NCBI GenBank assembly: GCA_040360365.1
Contig: CP136412.1
Length of the DNA: 64,000 bases
Source of the DNA: Arcanobacterium_A hippocoleae_A
GTDB lineage: Bacteria; Actinomycetota; Actinomycetes; Actinomycetales; Actinomycetaceae
Direction: 5' to 3' (one strand)
Shown here: positions 9,829 to 20,349 of the stretch, in pieces
Layout: each line of letters opens with the position of its first letter
Position numbering within the stretch: the stretch's first letter is position 1
Made by a program: the position numbers and the translations under genes
The notes under the pieces: model-generated
The model's input: only the letters and a program-made list of their open reading frames with translations
What the model was told of the DNA's origin: nothing
Databases searched by the model: none

Positions 9829-10821
9829 ATGTCCAATAATTTCGAGAGCCGCACGACTACGTCGGATATTAACGCAAATTCGTCAAGCGAGACCCAATCC
9901 CCGCAAGCATATTCGCTTCCAAATCACGTTGAGCTGCGTGAAGAAAATGACCCGCAAGCAGAACGGGAAATGTCGAAATTAACCTTGTACCGCAAGCGGT
10001 TTTTTCGGAATAAAGCTGCGGTTGCAGGATTAATAGTTTTTATTTTTCTCGTAATTGCGGCAATCATTGGTCCGATTATTGCCCGGTATACGTATGATTT
10101 CCTTGATTTTGCCGCACTTTCAGAGCCGCCGAACGCGACGCACTGGTTTGGTACTAACGGCGACGGCGGCGATTTGTTTGCAATGTCAATGCATGGGCTA
10201 GGCCGCTCAATCATAATTGCGGTTTCTGTTTCGGTGGCAACTGTGATTATTTCCGCGATAGTCGGCTGCGTAGCGGCTTTTGCCGGAGGAAATGTTGAGA
10301 AAGTAATTCTTACCGTAATCCACTTTTTACTTGTGATTCCGTCGTTCTTGATTCTGGCGCTTGCAGTTTCCTCCTATGGCGGCGATTGGAAGATTTTGAT
10401 TATTGCGCTGATTGCTTTTGGCTGGATGTATCAGGCACGTGTGATTTGGTCGCTTGCGATTTCGGTGCGTGAACGCGAATATGTGACTGCAGCGCGTTTT
10501 ATGGGAGTTCGCGGATTCACTATTGTGATGCGGCATATGATTCCGAATATTGGTTCGCTGCTCGTGATTAATCTGGCTCTTGGCGTGGTGTCGACGGTGA
10601 TGAGTGAAACTGGTTTGTCTTTCCTTGGTTTGGGTGTAAAAATTCCCGATGTTTCTCTCGGGACACTGCTTAGCTCGGGTGTGAATTCTCTCGAATCCCA
10701 GCCGTGGCTTTTCTTATTCCCAGCAGGTATTCTCACGCTTTTAACAGTGTCGATGGCACTGATTTCTGATGGTCTGCGTGACGCTTTAGATCCGAACTCT
10801 GCGGCTGGAGGCCGAGCATGA
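9829..10821 (+). CDS. oppC: Oligopeptide/dipeptide ABC transporter permease, OppC type
   Basis: The second permease, 330 residues, complete. A cytoplasmic N-terminal tail of about 60 residues leads to LYRKRFFRNKAAVAGLIVF, the OppC-type first membrane segment. The EAA loop is YVTAARFMGVRGFTIVMRHM, and the C-terminal FLGLGVKIPDVSLGTLL is a strong OppC signature. Its TGA overlaps the ATG of the ATPase gene (ATGA), which indicates translational coupling. Confidence 0.92.
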   Translation: MSNNFESRTTTSDINANSSSETQSPQAYSLPNHVELREENDPQAEREMSKLTLYRKRFFRNKAAVAGLIVFIFLVIAAIIGPIIARYTYDFLDFAALSEPPNATHWFGTNGDGGDLFAMSMHGLGRSIIIAVSVSVATVIISAIVGCVAAFAGGNVEKVILTVIHFLLVIPSFLILALAVSSYGGDWKILIIALIAFGWMYQARVIWSLAISVREREYVTAARFMGVRGFTIVMRHMIPNIGSLLVINLALGVVSTVMSETGLSFLGLGVKIPDVSLGTLLSSGVNSLESQPWLFLFPAGILTLLTVSMALISDGLRDALDPNSAAGGRA

Positions 10822-12876
10822 AACCAATTCTTTCTGTACGCAATTTACAAGTATCTTTTCCTTCTGAAGCCGGCCGCGTGGACGCTGTCCGCGGTGTTTC
10901 TTTCGATCTTGAACCTGGAAAGACCCTCGGTATTGTTGGCGAATCCGGTTCCGGTAAATCCGTAACATCGTTGGCGATTATGGGCTTGCTGCCGGAGTAT
11001 GCTTCGGTGAATGGCTCGGTGAAATTTGCCGGGAAAGAACTTGTTGGTTTAACTGACCCGCAGATGGCAAAGCACCGCGGTTCCGATATCGGCATGATTT
11101 TCCAGGATCCCTTATCTGCTTTAACTCCCGTATTTGATGTCGGAACACAAATTGTTGAAGCGCTTCAGCTGCATAATAAAATGTCGAACGAAGCTGCGTG
11201 GGAACGTGCAGTTGAACTGCTGGATATGGTGGGAATTCCAAATGCGAAAGAGCGTGTAAAATCTTTCCCGCATGAATTTTCCGGCGGTATGCGCCAGCGT
11301 GTAGTGATTGCAATTGCAATCGCAAATAATCCGAAAGTCCTGATTTGCGATGAGCCGACTACGGCTCTTGATGTAACGATTCAGGCGCAGATTCTTGATG
11401 TGATTAAGACTGCCCAGCGGGAAACCGGTGCGGCAGTAATTATGATTACACATGATATGGGGGTAGTAGCTGGTACCGCTGATGACGTGCTGGTGATGTA
11501 CGCCGGAAAACCAGTGGAGCACGCCCCGATCAATGAGCTTTTTATGCTCCACGGCATCCATATTCGGTCGGTTTGCTCGGTTCAATTCCCAAAATAACCC
11601 AGCGTGAGCATGAAGCGTTGGTGCCGATTGAAGGAAATCCGCCGATTGTAATTGATTTACCGGATGAATGTCCGTTTATTTCACGCTGTCCGGCTGCCGC
11701 TGCGGCATGCCGAGTGAGTGAACCGCCGATGCTGGAAGTGGTTTCTGAATATGAGAAAGATGCGGCGCATTGGTCTGCATGTATCCGTGCAAAAGAAATT
11801 TCCGACGGGAAAATCGGCGGAAATGCGATTTTCCCAATTCCAACTCTTTCGGAAGATAAATTCAAGGATATTCCGCGCCAGGAACGCGGCACCGTGCTGG
11901 AAGTGCGCAATCTGGTAAAGACTTTCCCGCTGATTAAGGGAGCGCTGCTGAAACGGCGCGTTGGCAGCGTCTATGCCGTGAACGATGTTTCATTCGACTT
12001 AAAAGAAGGCGAATGCCTGGCAATCGTCGGTGAATCCGGCTGCGGTAAGTCCACTACTTTGCTCGAAATTATGGATTTAGGAGCACATATCACTGACGGG
12101 GTAGTGGTACTTAACGGTGAAAATGTTTCTACTTTGAAGCGCGCTGAGCGCCGTGCGATGCGCAAAGATATTCAGATGGTGTTCCAAGATCCGATGGGGG
12201 CGCTTGATCCGCGGCTGACGGTAAAAGAAATTATTCAGGAGCCGCTGACTGCGTTCGGGCAGAAAACCGGACTGCGTGAGCGGGTGCAGGAACTGATGTC
12301 ATTGGTTGGGCTTGATCCGAAGCATATTGATCGGTTCCCAGGAGCATTTTCCGGCGGGCAGCGGCAGCGTATCGGGTTGGCGCGGGCGTTGGCAACAAAC
12401 CCGAAAGTAATCGTGCTTGACGAACCGGTTTCGGCTCTTGATGTTTCAATTCAGGCGGGCATGATTAACCTTTTGGATGAACTGAAGAATACACTCGGGA
12501 TTTCTTATCTTTTCGTGGCACATGATCTTTCGGTGATTCGGCACATTTCTGACCGTGCTGCTGTGATGTACCTTGGAAAGTTTGTGGAGTTGGGCGACAC
12601 AGATGCAATTTTGATGATCCAGTGCATCCGTACACGCAAGCTCTGCTTTCAGCAATTCCAATCCCAGATCCAAAAGTGGAAAAAACTCGGGAGCGGATCA
12701 CTTTGCAGGGTGATTTGCCTTCACCGACTTCAAATGAGCCGGGGTGCAGGTTCCGCATGCGCTGCCCGCTCTACCAATCACTTAGTGCAGATGGAAAAGC
12801 AAAGTGTGATACTGAAACTCCGCTTTTGCAAATTCGTCCAAATCATGATCATGCGTATGCATGTCATTATCGCTAA
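10818..12876 (+). CDS. oppDF: Fused OppD-OppF ATPase of the oligopeptide transporter, two frameshifts
   Basis: One gene encodes both ATPase halves. The OppD half has Walker A GESGSGKS, signature FSGGMRQRVVIA and Walker B LICDEPTTALDV. The OppF half has GESGCGKST, FSGGQRQRIGLARA and IVLDEPVSALDV. Each half ends with its cysteine cluster (CPFISRCP...C; CRFRMRCP...C). The two halves are in frame with no stop or start between them. Breaks occur near 11540 (T5 for T6; true reading INELFYAPRHPYSVGLLGSI) and near 12612 (T4 for T5; DAIFDDPVHPYTQALLSAI). The joined length is about 687 residues. Dual-ATPase Opp proteins are known in Actinobacteria. Confidence 0.88.
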
Positions 12877-12917
12877 AGCTATACTGTTAGAAATTCACAA
12901 CAACAAAGGAGAAGAGA

Positions 12918-14612
12918 ATGCGAAAATCAGCAAAAGCATTCGTCGCTCTGGGAACGGCATCTTTGATGCTGCTCAGCGCATGCGGCGGAGCAAAGAATGA
13001 ATCATCTGCCGGTTCTGGCAAAGAGTCAGGAGAGCAGGTTGAAGTTAAGGGTGCAGATTACCTTAAGGCAGATTACAAGGATCTTAAGGACGGCGGCACA
13101 CTCACCCTTGCAATTAACGAACTCAGCCCGCAGGGTAACCCTTACCATCAGGACGGTACGAAGTACACTACTGATCTTTGGTATATGTACAATCCGCAAG
13201 TTGCACTGTTTAAAGATAATGGTGAATATTATCCGAATCCAGCATACGTAACCAGCGCGAAAGCGGAAGAAAAGGACGGCAACACCGTCGTTACTTTCGA
13301 TATTAACGAAAAGGCCAAGTGGAACGACGGCACCGATATTGACTGGACCGTATTCCGTGATACCTGGACCATCAATAACGGCAAGGAGCCGGAGAAATAC
13401 CCGGCTTCCGGCACTGATGGATACGATCAGATCAAGTCCGTTGAACAGGGCAAAAATGCAGATCAGGCAGTCGTAACTTTCGACGGAATCTACTCGTGGT
13501 GGCAGGGTCTGTTTAACAATTGGGCGAATCCGCACCTGGTAGATGCAGATGTTTACTCCAACGGATATTTAAAGCAGTTCCATCCAGAATGGGGTGCCGG
13601 CCCGTACACAGTAAAGTCTGTTGATTTCAACCAGGGCGTTGCCTCTTTTGAACCAAATGACAAGTGGTGGGGCGATAAGCCGAAGCTTGATACAATCACC
13701 TATCGCTATATGGAAACCCAGGCAGCAATTAACGCTTTCAAGAACGGCGAAATTGACTCTGTAGGCGCATCTTCTAAGCAAACCTACAGTGCAGTGAAAG
13801 ATATGGAAGGCATTGAAATTTTCAGCTCAATGATGCCCGGAAATTATCTTCTGATGCTGAACTCTGAGTCGGAAAACCTGAAGGATATCAAGGTCCGGCA
13901 GGCAATTATGGAAGGCATTGACCGCTCGCAGCTTGCAAAGATTGTGTTTGACGGTCTTCCTTACACCGAAGAACTTCCTGGTTCTTTCACCCTTTTTGCC
14001 TCGCAGCCTGGATATGAAGATAACTTCTCGAAAGCGGTAAAGTTTGACGCTGCAGCTTCAAAGAAACTGCTTACAGAAGCTGGCTGGAAAGAAGGATCTG
14101 ATGGAATCCGCGAAAAGGACGGCAAGAAGCTTTCCTTGATTTATACTGTCACTGGTGATTCTGAGCGCACCAAGTCGCTCGCAAAGGCATATCAGCAAAT
14201 GCTGAAGCAGATTGGCGTAGATTTGCAGATTAGCGAACGGCCGTCGAGCGAATTCTCCCAAGTTTACACGAAGAAAGAATTCGATTTGTTTATGATGGGA
14301 TTCAATTCCACCGATCCATTTGGCGTGGCATACTTTGATCAAATTTATGCTTCTGATTCTGGTTTGAACCTTTCAGGTACCGGCAGCAAAGAATTCGATA
14401 AGAAGATTGCGGAAATGAAGAAGATTGCGGATCCTGAGAAGCAAACCAAGAGAGCGCATGAACTTGAAGTAGAAGCATTCAAGACCTACGGTATCATGCC
14501 GATTTATAACGGTCCGGCTATGACTGCAGTGAAGAAAGGTCTGGCAAACTACAGCAGCTATTCACAGGGATTTGCAAAGATTCCAATCGAACACATTGGC
14601 TGGGTGAAGTAA
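12918..14612 (+). CDS. oppA: Oligopeptide-binding lipoprotein of the ABC transporter
   Basis: A complete 564-residue solute-binding protein (SBP family 5). The signal peptide MRKSAKAFVALGTASLMLLS ends at the lipobox LLSAC, so Cys22 would be lipid-modified and the protein tethered outside the membrane. Family features follow, such as AKWNDGTDIDWTVFRDTW, FKNGEIDSVGASSK and VRQAIMEGIDRSQLAKIVFD. The ATG at 12918 follows AAAGGAGAAGAGA. It is last in the opp operon, 41 bp after oppDF. Its unbroken frame and high usage of common codons fit strong expression. Confidence 0.92.
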   Translation: MRKSAKAFVALGTASLMLLSACGGAKNESSAGSGKESGEQVEVKGADYLKADYKDLKDGGTLTLAINELSPQGNPYHQDGTKYTTDLWYMYNPQVALFKDNGEYYPNPAYVTSAKAEEKDGNTVVTFDINEKAKWNDGTDIDWTVFRDTWTINNGKEPEKYPASGTDGYDQIKSVEQGKNADQAVVTFDGIYSWWQGLFNNWANPHLVDADVYSNGYLKQFHPEWGAGPYTVKSVDFNQGVASFEPNDKWWGDKPKLDTITYRYMETQAAINAFKNGEIDSVGASSKQTYSAVKDMEGIEIFSSMMPGNYLLMLNSESENLKDIKVRQAIMEGIDRSQLAKIVFDGLPYTEELPGSFTLFASQPGYEDNFSKAVKFDAAASKKLLTEAGWKEGSDGIREKDGKKLSLIYTVTGDSERTKSLAKAYQQMLKQIGVDLQISERPSSEFSQVYTKKEFDLFMMGFNSTDPFGVAYFDQIYASDSGLNLSGTGSKEFDKKIAEMKKIADPEKQTKRAHELEVEAFKTYGIMPIYNGPAMTAVKKGLANYSSYSQGFAKIPIEHIGWVK

Positions 14613-14674
14613 AATTTCATGCTGCGATAATAGATTGCAGCTGAAAAGGCAAAACAGCAGCAGCTGAAAATAGA

Positions 14675-14717
14675 GTGAATGGGCGGGGAGCAATTCCCGT
14701 CCATTCACTTTTCTATA
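14675..14717 (+). terminator. Rho-independent terminator of the opp operon
   Basis: Arms GTGAATGGGCGGG (14675-14687) and CCCGTCCATTCAC (14696-14708) form a 13-bp stem with one G-T pair and an 8-nt loop, followed by TTTTCTATATT. It lies 62 bp after oppA and overlaps the apparent 5' extension of the next reading frame, so the GNAT protein must start further down. Confidence 0.88.
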
Positions 14718-14719
14718 TT

Positions 14720-15709
14720 ATGATGGGAGTTATGAATAATCAGCAGTGGTGTTGGGAAGAGCTTACCCCAGATAATATCGGAGAAGTATTTGCACTCATT
14801 GCCACTGTGGAACGTGCAGATTCGGCGCCAATCCGCACTGCCCGGCAGGAAGTTGAGTCTTACTTCGGAGAATCTTTGCCGTGGAAAGCGCAGGGAGCGC
14901 GCTGTTTGGATTCAAATGCGCTGATTGCTTTTGGTTTTGTACGCGCAGATTATCTTTCAGGTGAATCTGTGATTACGATTTCCGGAGGGGTGCATCCAGA
15001 TTGGCGCCGCCAGGGACTCGGCAGTGAACTGCTCGAACGGCAAGTTGATTTGGCAGGAGTTTTGGCGCAGGAGATTAACCTATCTGAATATACTGTAAAA
15101 ATGTATATTGATGAGCGGCAGCATGATTTGGCAGATTTAGTGCGCTCGACAAAGTTTGTACACGAGTATAGTTTTGTGCAGGCACAGAAAATAATCAATC
15201 CGGATTTTCCGCAAAACGATATCGGAAAATATCTCCAGATTAAACCGCTTTCAGCAGAGTATTATCTGCCAGTATATGCATCACATTTGCAGGCAGTTAA
15301 TCCTGATCAGAAATATGAAAATGTGCAGGAATCAGATATCGACTTTGCTGCTTTGGGGTACGTGCCGCAATGGTGTTTTGTGGCAGTTGATACTTTTGGT
15401 GACAGGCCGGAACTTGCCGGATATATCCTTTGTTCGCGTTTTACTACCAGCGGAGCAAATCAGGCTGATGAAGAGGGATATATTGAAGAACTCGCCGTAT
15501 TCCCGAAATGGTATCGCCGCGGCCTTGAAGAAGCATTAATTGATTACGCCTTACAGAAGTTTTTTACAGACGGGATTCAAATTGCCGGCGTGGATTTGAT
15601 TCAAAAACCCGACGGAAGCGAAAAAGAAATTAACCAGAAGATTCGCGCTGCCGGTTTCCGCCGGGTTTCAAAGACTGTCGTCGTAAGTACAAAAGTCCAG
15701 TTGCCGTAA
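14720..15709 (+). CDS. Two-domain GNAT acetyltransferase
   Basis: The protein has two GNAT folds in tandem. The first, at about residues 10-150, has the acetyl-CoA loop VHPDWRRQGLGSELLERQV. The second, at about 160-325, has a weaker loop, AVFPKWYRRGLEEALIDYA, in which the Gly-x-Gly is altered. The frame opens at 14675, but the opp terminator covers that part. I choose among the ATGs at 14720, 14723 and 14732, and the 14732 start gives MNNQQWCWEEL. Two-domain GNATs include mycothiol synthase and Eis-like enzymes, but similarity is not enough to name a substrate. Confidence 0.75.
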   Translation: MMGVMNNQQWCWEELTPDNIGEVFALIATVERADSAPIRTARQEVESYFGESLPWKAQGARCLDSNALIAFGFVRADYLSGESVITISGGVHPDWRRQGLGSELLERQVDLAGVLAQEINLSEYTVKMYIDERQHDLADLVRSTKFVHEYSFVQAQKIINPDFPQNDIGKYLQIKPLSAEYYLPVYASHLQAVNPDQKYENVQESDIDFAALGYVPQWCFVAVDTFGDRPELAGYILCSRFTTSGANQADEEGYIEELAVFPKWYRRGLEEALIDYALQKFFTDGIQIAGVDLIQKPDGSEKEINQKIRAAGFRRVSKTVVVSTKVQLP

Positions 15710-15755
15710 ATCTGTAGCTGTTTCTACAGGTGTGTTTTCCGGCTTAACTGGAAAA

Positions 15756-18243
15756 CTATCCGATAGCTGCAATGATTCCGGCAGCTTGTGTTCCCGAGGC
15801 GTCGCGGCGCTCGTCAATATCAGGTAAATCAATGGGGGCACCGCTTGCAGAAACTGCACGCGGTATTCCTTGCCCGACCCACGCTATGCTCAGCTGATCT
15901 TCACCGCGGAGAAAACGCTGCGCACGGACTCCGCCGGTTGCCCGCCCTTTCGCTGGGAATCGGTCAAGCGGGCTTACTTTCACTGATCCGGGCTGTGTAC
16001 CGGGAATAGCAGCGGCAGAATTTGCGATTGTTACTACAAATTGCGCCGCTAAATCATTTGCCGGCACAGCAGCAAAAGCAATTACATTTGCGGCTTCATT
16101 GAGCCGAATCCCGGCAATACCCTGACCGGTACGGCCTTGCGGGCGCACCGCAGCGGCATCGAAGCGCAGCAGCTGCGCATCAGAGGTAATTAACACAATC
16201 TGTGAGTCGTCGGCCGCATTCGCTGCACCGATGATTTCGTCACCGGCAGAAAGCTTAATTACTTCAAACGGTGCGCGGGCAGGATAATCGGGAACTACGC
16301 GCTTAATCTTTCCCTGCTTTGTCGCGATAGCTAACGGTGTAATTTCCGGGAGAAATTCGGGGCTGTTTTCGCTTTCAGCAGCAGTATTTTCACCCTGCGG
16401 ACCGGGCAGTGCAATAATGTTAATAATTTTTGCAGATTTTTCAAGCATTAAAATATCGCTTAAAGCACTTCCGGCAGTAAGGCTGGGGGCATTCTCGGTA
16501 GCCGGAATCGCCGGAATGTCCAATACACGTAAATGATGGATGTATCCGTCTGCGGTGAGCACGCCGATAGTTGCAAGATTTGATGTTTCGATAACAGTTT
16601 TAATTGCGTCATGCTGCACGCGCGGCCCGGCAGCAGAAATCGCGTTTGTGCCGACGATTCGGGCAATCAGCCCGGAAGCGGAGAAGAGTACTTTGCACGG
16701 ATCATCGGCAATCTTTAACTGCAGTTCATTATCCGCAGCTGCAGAATTTGCAATTCCGTCGGATTCGAGAAGCATAGTGCGCCGCGGTGTGGCGAAATCG
16801 TTTGCAATGTCTTGCATTTCCTGTGCAACAAGCGACTTAAGTTCTGCTTCCGAACTCAAAATTTTCTCGAGATTTTCAATTTTGGCACGCAGCTCCTCGC
16901 GTTCGGTTTCCAGTTCAATCTGCGAAAACTTTGTCAGGCGCCGGAGCCGCAATTCAAGAATATATTCTGCCTGGGCCGGACTTAAATCAAATACGCTTAT
17001 CAGCCGCTGCGCTGCCTCAGCTGAATCTGCGGCAGAACGAATCAGCTGAATTACTTCGTCAATATCAAGGATTGCAATCAGCAGACCTTCCACAAGATGC
17101 AGGCGGTCCTGGGCTTTCTGCAGCCGGAATTGGCAGCGCCGGCGGGTGACGCTCAGCCGGTGATCAATATATACCTGCAGTAATTGTAATAATCCGAGTG
17201 TGCGCGGCTGCCCGGCAACAAGTGCAACATTATTGATTCCAAACGATTCTTCAAGCGGCGTATGTTTATAAAGCGACGCAAGCACAGCTTCCGGGTTGAA
17301 AGCGTTTTTACTTCAACCACCAGCCGCATTCCATGATGCCGGTCGGTAAGATTTTGTACTCCGGAGATTCCCTGGAGCTTTTTTGATTGCACGCCGTCTT
17401 TAATTTTCTCGATGATTTTTTCCGGCCCGGTCAGATAGGGAAGTTCAGTAAAAACGATTCCTTTCTTCCGTGCGGTAACATTCTCGATATGAGCTGTAGC
17501 GCGGGTTTTAAAGATACCGCGTCCAGTTTCGTAAGCCTGTTTAATGCCGGTAAGTCCAACGATTTTTCCGCCCTCAGGTAAGTCTGGACCGGGAATGAAG
17601 CGCATAATCTCATCGAGTGCAGCTTCCGGGTGAAATAAAAGATGGCGGGCACCGGCAATCACTTCCCCAAGATTATGCGGCGGCATATTTGTTGCCATTC
17701 CGACGGCGATTCCGGCAGAGCCATTTACCAGCAAGTTTGGAATTGCAGCTGGAAGCACCTCCGGCTGCATTAACGTGTTGTCGTAATTCGGCACCATATC
17801 GACAACATTTTCATTTAGCGAAGCTGTCATTGCCAGTGCCGGGGTGCCATCCGGACTTCAGTATACCGGGGAGCTGCCGGGCCGTCGTCAAGTGAACCGA
17901 AATTACCGTGACCATCTACCAGCGGGAGCCGCAATGTAAAATCCTGGGCAAGACGCACCATTGCGTCATAAATTGCGGTGTCTCCATGCGGGTGGAGCCG
18001 GCCCATCACATCACCGATTACCCGTGAAGATTTTACATGACCTTTTTCCGGACGCAATCCCATTTGATCCATCTGGAAAAGAATTCGCCGCTGCACGGGT
18101 TTCAAACCATCGCGTGCGTCAGGCAAAGCGCGGGCATAGATTACAGAGTAGGAGTATTCCAGAAATGATTTGCGCATTTCTTCGGATACGTCGATATCGA
18201 TAATATTTTCATGAACTGCTGCTGTGTCTTTACTCTTTGCCAT
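15756..18243 (-). CDS. parC: DNA topoisomerase IV subunit A (GyrA-like), two frameshifts
   Basis: The DNA-cleaving subunit that pairs with ParE. The first segment has PDARDGLKPVQRRILF, the HPHGDTAIYDAMVR quinolone region and the catalytic tyrosine in AAPRYTEVRM (Tyr127). The coiled coil and a beta-pinwheel C-terminal domain follow. Breaks occur near 17850 (C4 for C5; APPALAMTASLNENVVDM) and near 17310 (A5 for A6; VVEVKNAFNPEAVLASLYKH). Joined length is about 830 residues. No clear GyrA-box (QRRGGKG type) is visible in the pinwheel, which with the nearby parE favours ParC. The gene is divergent from the phosphatase gene at 18432. Confidence 0.88.
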
Positions 18244-18431
18244 TCTTTAATTATCTTGGATAATCTGCATTTCGCTAATTTCGGCGCCCCGATATCTGCC
18301 GTGATATTGGCGACGGCTGCCGGATATTTTTGTATTAGTTCGGTAATAACTGTGCCGGCGTGGAAAAATGGAACGGGCCAGGAACAAAGATTGTGCAGAT
18401 AATGAGAATTTTTCATAAGGAGACAAAGCAG

Positions 18432-19656
18432 ATGTTTGATCGTGCCAGCTGCTTGCAAGGGGCGGTACTTCCAACTGAAAAGAATCTTTCGCAGGTAATG
18501 CTGGGAGCGCTGGGAGCTGTGGGAATCTTGCTTGACAACGATTCGGGAAATAATTTTTCTGCTGAAAATTCTTTGCAAAATACAGAAAAATCTGCCGAAG
18601 TTGCTGAAAGTTTTTTAATCCTGCCAGCAGCGCGCAGCAGCTGCTGGGTTTTCCGGAAGCAGATCGAGTCTGTGTGGTGCTTGTAGATGGTCTGGGAAGT
18701 CTGCAGTTATTACAGCGCCGCGGGCATGTGCCGAATCTGCGGACGCTGAACCTTGAAGCTCAGATTACAACGGTTGCGCCGTCTACGACGGCAGCGGGGA
18801 TTTCTGCGCTTGGTACCGGGATGCTGCCTGGAGAAAATGCGATGGCAGGATATTCGCTGCGCTCTCCGCGTACCGGGCAGACGTTCAGTTTGATTAAATG
18901 GGATGGGTCAGGATATCAAGCTCCGGAATGGCAGAGCAAACCAACTCTTTTTGAGCGTTTAGGAAAAGACGATCTTGCACTTACCGGAGTTATTCAGCCT
19001 AGTGATTATATTGGGTCTGGACTGAGCCTTGCCGCGCTTCGAAGTGCCCCCGCTTATTCTGCGCAGCGGCTTGATCAGCGTTTTGGGCGTGCGGCGCAAT
19101 TGCTCCGCACGGGGATAAAAGCAGTTTACGTTTACTGGGGAGAACTTGATAAAGTCGGGCATAAACACGGTTGGCAGTCTGAGCGCTGGATTGACGAACT
19201 TGAAAATTTTGATCGCGAATTTGGGGTGTTCTTAAGGAATCTGCCGAAAGGAACATTGGTTGTTTTGACTGCTGATCACGGAATGATAGATGCTGCAGAG
19301 AAAATTGATATCGCGTTAAATCCGCAGCTGCGGGCAGGAGTAGAACAGGTGGCGGGGAAGAACGCGCCTTTCAGATTTATACGCAAGAGCCGGCAGCTCT
19401 CGCTGCGCGCTGGCGTGAAGAGCTGGCAGATTTAGCCTGGGTACTGACGAAAAACGAATTGATTAAAAGCGGTCTGTTTGGTTCAGTCAGTAAATTTACG
19501 GAGAGTGTGCTCGGCGATGTTATTGCCTTTTCAAAAACAGGTGTTGGTTTTGTAGACTCGAGGGTGCATTCGGCGAGTGCAATTAATTTGATTGGGGTGC
19601 ATGGTTCGTTGACAGCACAAGAGATGTATATTCCTTTGATTACGGAGGTTTGCTAA
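18432..19656 (+). CDS. Alkaline phosphatase superfamily protein (nucleotide pyrophosphatase-like), two frameshifts
   Basis: A metal-dependent phosphoryl hydrolase of the NPP/phosphodiesterase type. The first metal site is VVLVDGLGS, the nucleophilic Thr region is APSTTAAGISALGTGMLPGE, and the second metal site is VVLTADHGM with the partner motif YWGELDKVGHKHG. The ATG at 18432 follows AAGGAGAC. Breaks occur near 18610 (T6 for T7; SFFNPASSAQQLLGFPEAD) and near 19355 (G4 for G5; GEERAFQIYTQEPAAL). Family members sit beside parC in other Actinobacteria. The physiological substrate is unknown. It ends directly before thymidine kinase. Confidence 0.82.
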
Positions 19657-20296
19657 ATGGCTGAGCTGGTTTTTATTCGGGAACAATGGATTGCGGGAAA
19701 TCTACTCTGGCATTGCAGACTGCATATAACTATCAGCAGCGCGGGCTGAAAGGAATCATTTTCACAATGAATGATCGGGCTGGGGAAGGAAAATTATCTT
19801 CTCGGCTGGGATTGGTTACTGCCGCATATGAAGTGACTGCACAGACTAATTTTTGGAAAGTAATTAATGATTTTCGTCTTGCGGGGAGGGTTGACTACGT
19901 GATTTGCGACGAAGTGCAGTTTTATCGCCGTGAACAGGTAGATCAACTTGCACGAATTGTGGATGAGGTACGGATTAATGTTTACGGTTTTGGGATTACG
20001 ACCGACTTTTTAACACGTCTTTTTCCTGGTTCAGGACGAATGCTGGAGCTTGCTGACCGGGTGGAACGTTTGCAAGTGGAAGCGCTCTGCTGGTGCGGGG
20101 CGCGTGCAACCATAATGCGCGGACAGTAGATGGGTTGATGGTGCGTGAAGGTGCGCAGGTGGTCGTCGGGGATACCAACACCGGAGCAGTTGCTTATGAG
20201 GTTCTGTGCCGGAAGCATCATATGCAGGGAATGACAGCTATTTCCGCAAAAGCTGATGCACTTTCACAGCCGACACTTTTAGATCATGCGGAATAA
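19657..20296 (+). CDS. tdk: Thymidine kinase, two frameshifts
   Basis: A TK1-type thymidine kinase for pyrimidine salvage. The P-loop reads SGTMDCGKST once one T is restored in the T5 run near 19673, next to the start MAELVF. Walker B-like CDEVQFY, the lid region, and the zinc-site cysteines of LCWCGARAT and LCRKHH are present. A second break near 20110 (CC for CCC) must be bridged to read RATHNARTVDG. The ATG at 19657 is 1 bp after the previous stop and follows GGAGG, so the two genes are one transcript. Length is about 213 residues, as expected. Confidence 0.88.
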
Positions 20297-20322
20297 TCTT
20301 CTAGATTATGCGGAATAATCTT
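20284..20322. repeat. Near-perfect 17-18 bp direct repeat at the end of tdk
   Basis: ATCATGCGGAATAATCTTC and ATTATGCGGAATAATCTTC occur about 22 bp apart. The second copy also forms the left arm of the tdk/sepH hairpin, so the terminator arm has been duplicated into the last codons of tdk. Confidence 0.75.
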
Positions 20323-20349
20323 CACGTTCCCGCAGTGTGAAGATTATTC
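20313..20349. terminator. Bidirectional hairpin between tdk and sepH
   Basis: GAATAATCTTCAC (20313-20325) pairs perfectly with GTGAAGATTATTC (20337-20349) over 13 bp with an 11-nt loop. It lies between the convergent genes and overlaps the last codons of sepH. Confidence 0.7.
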
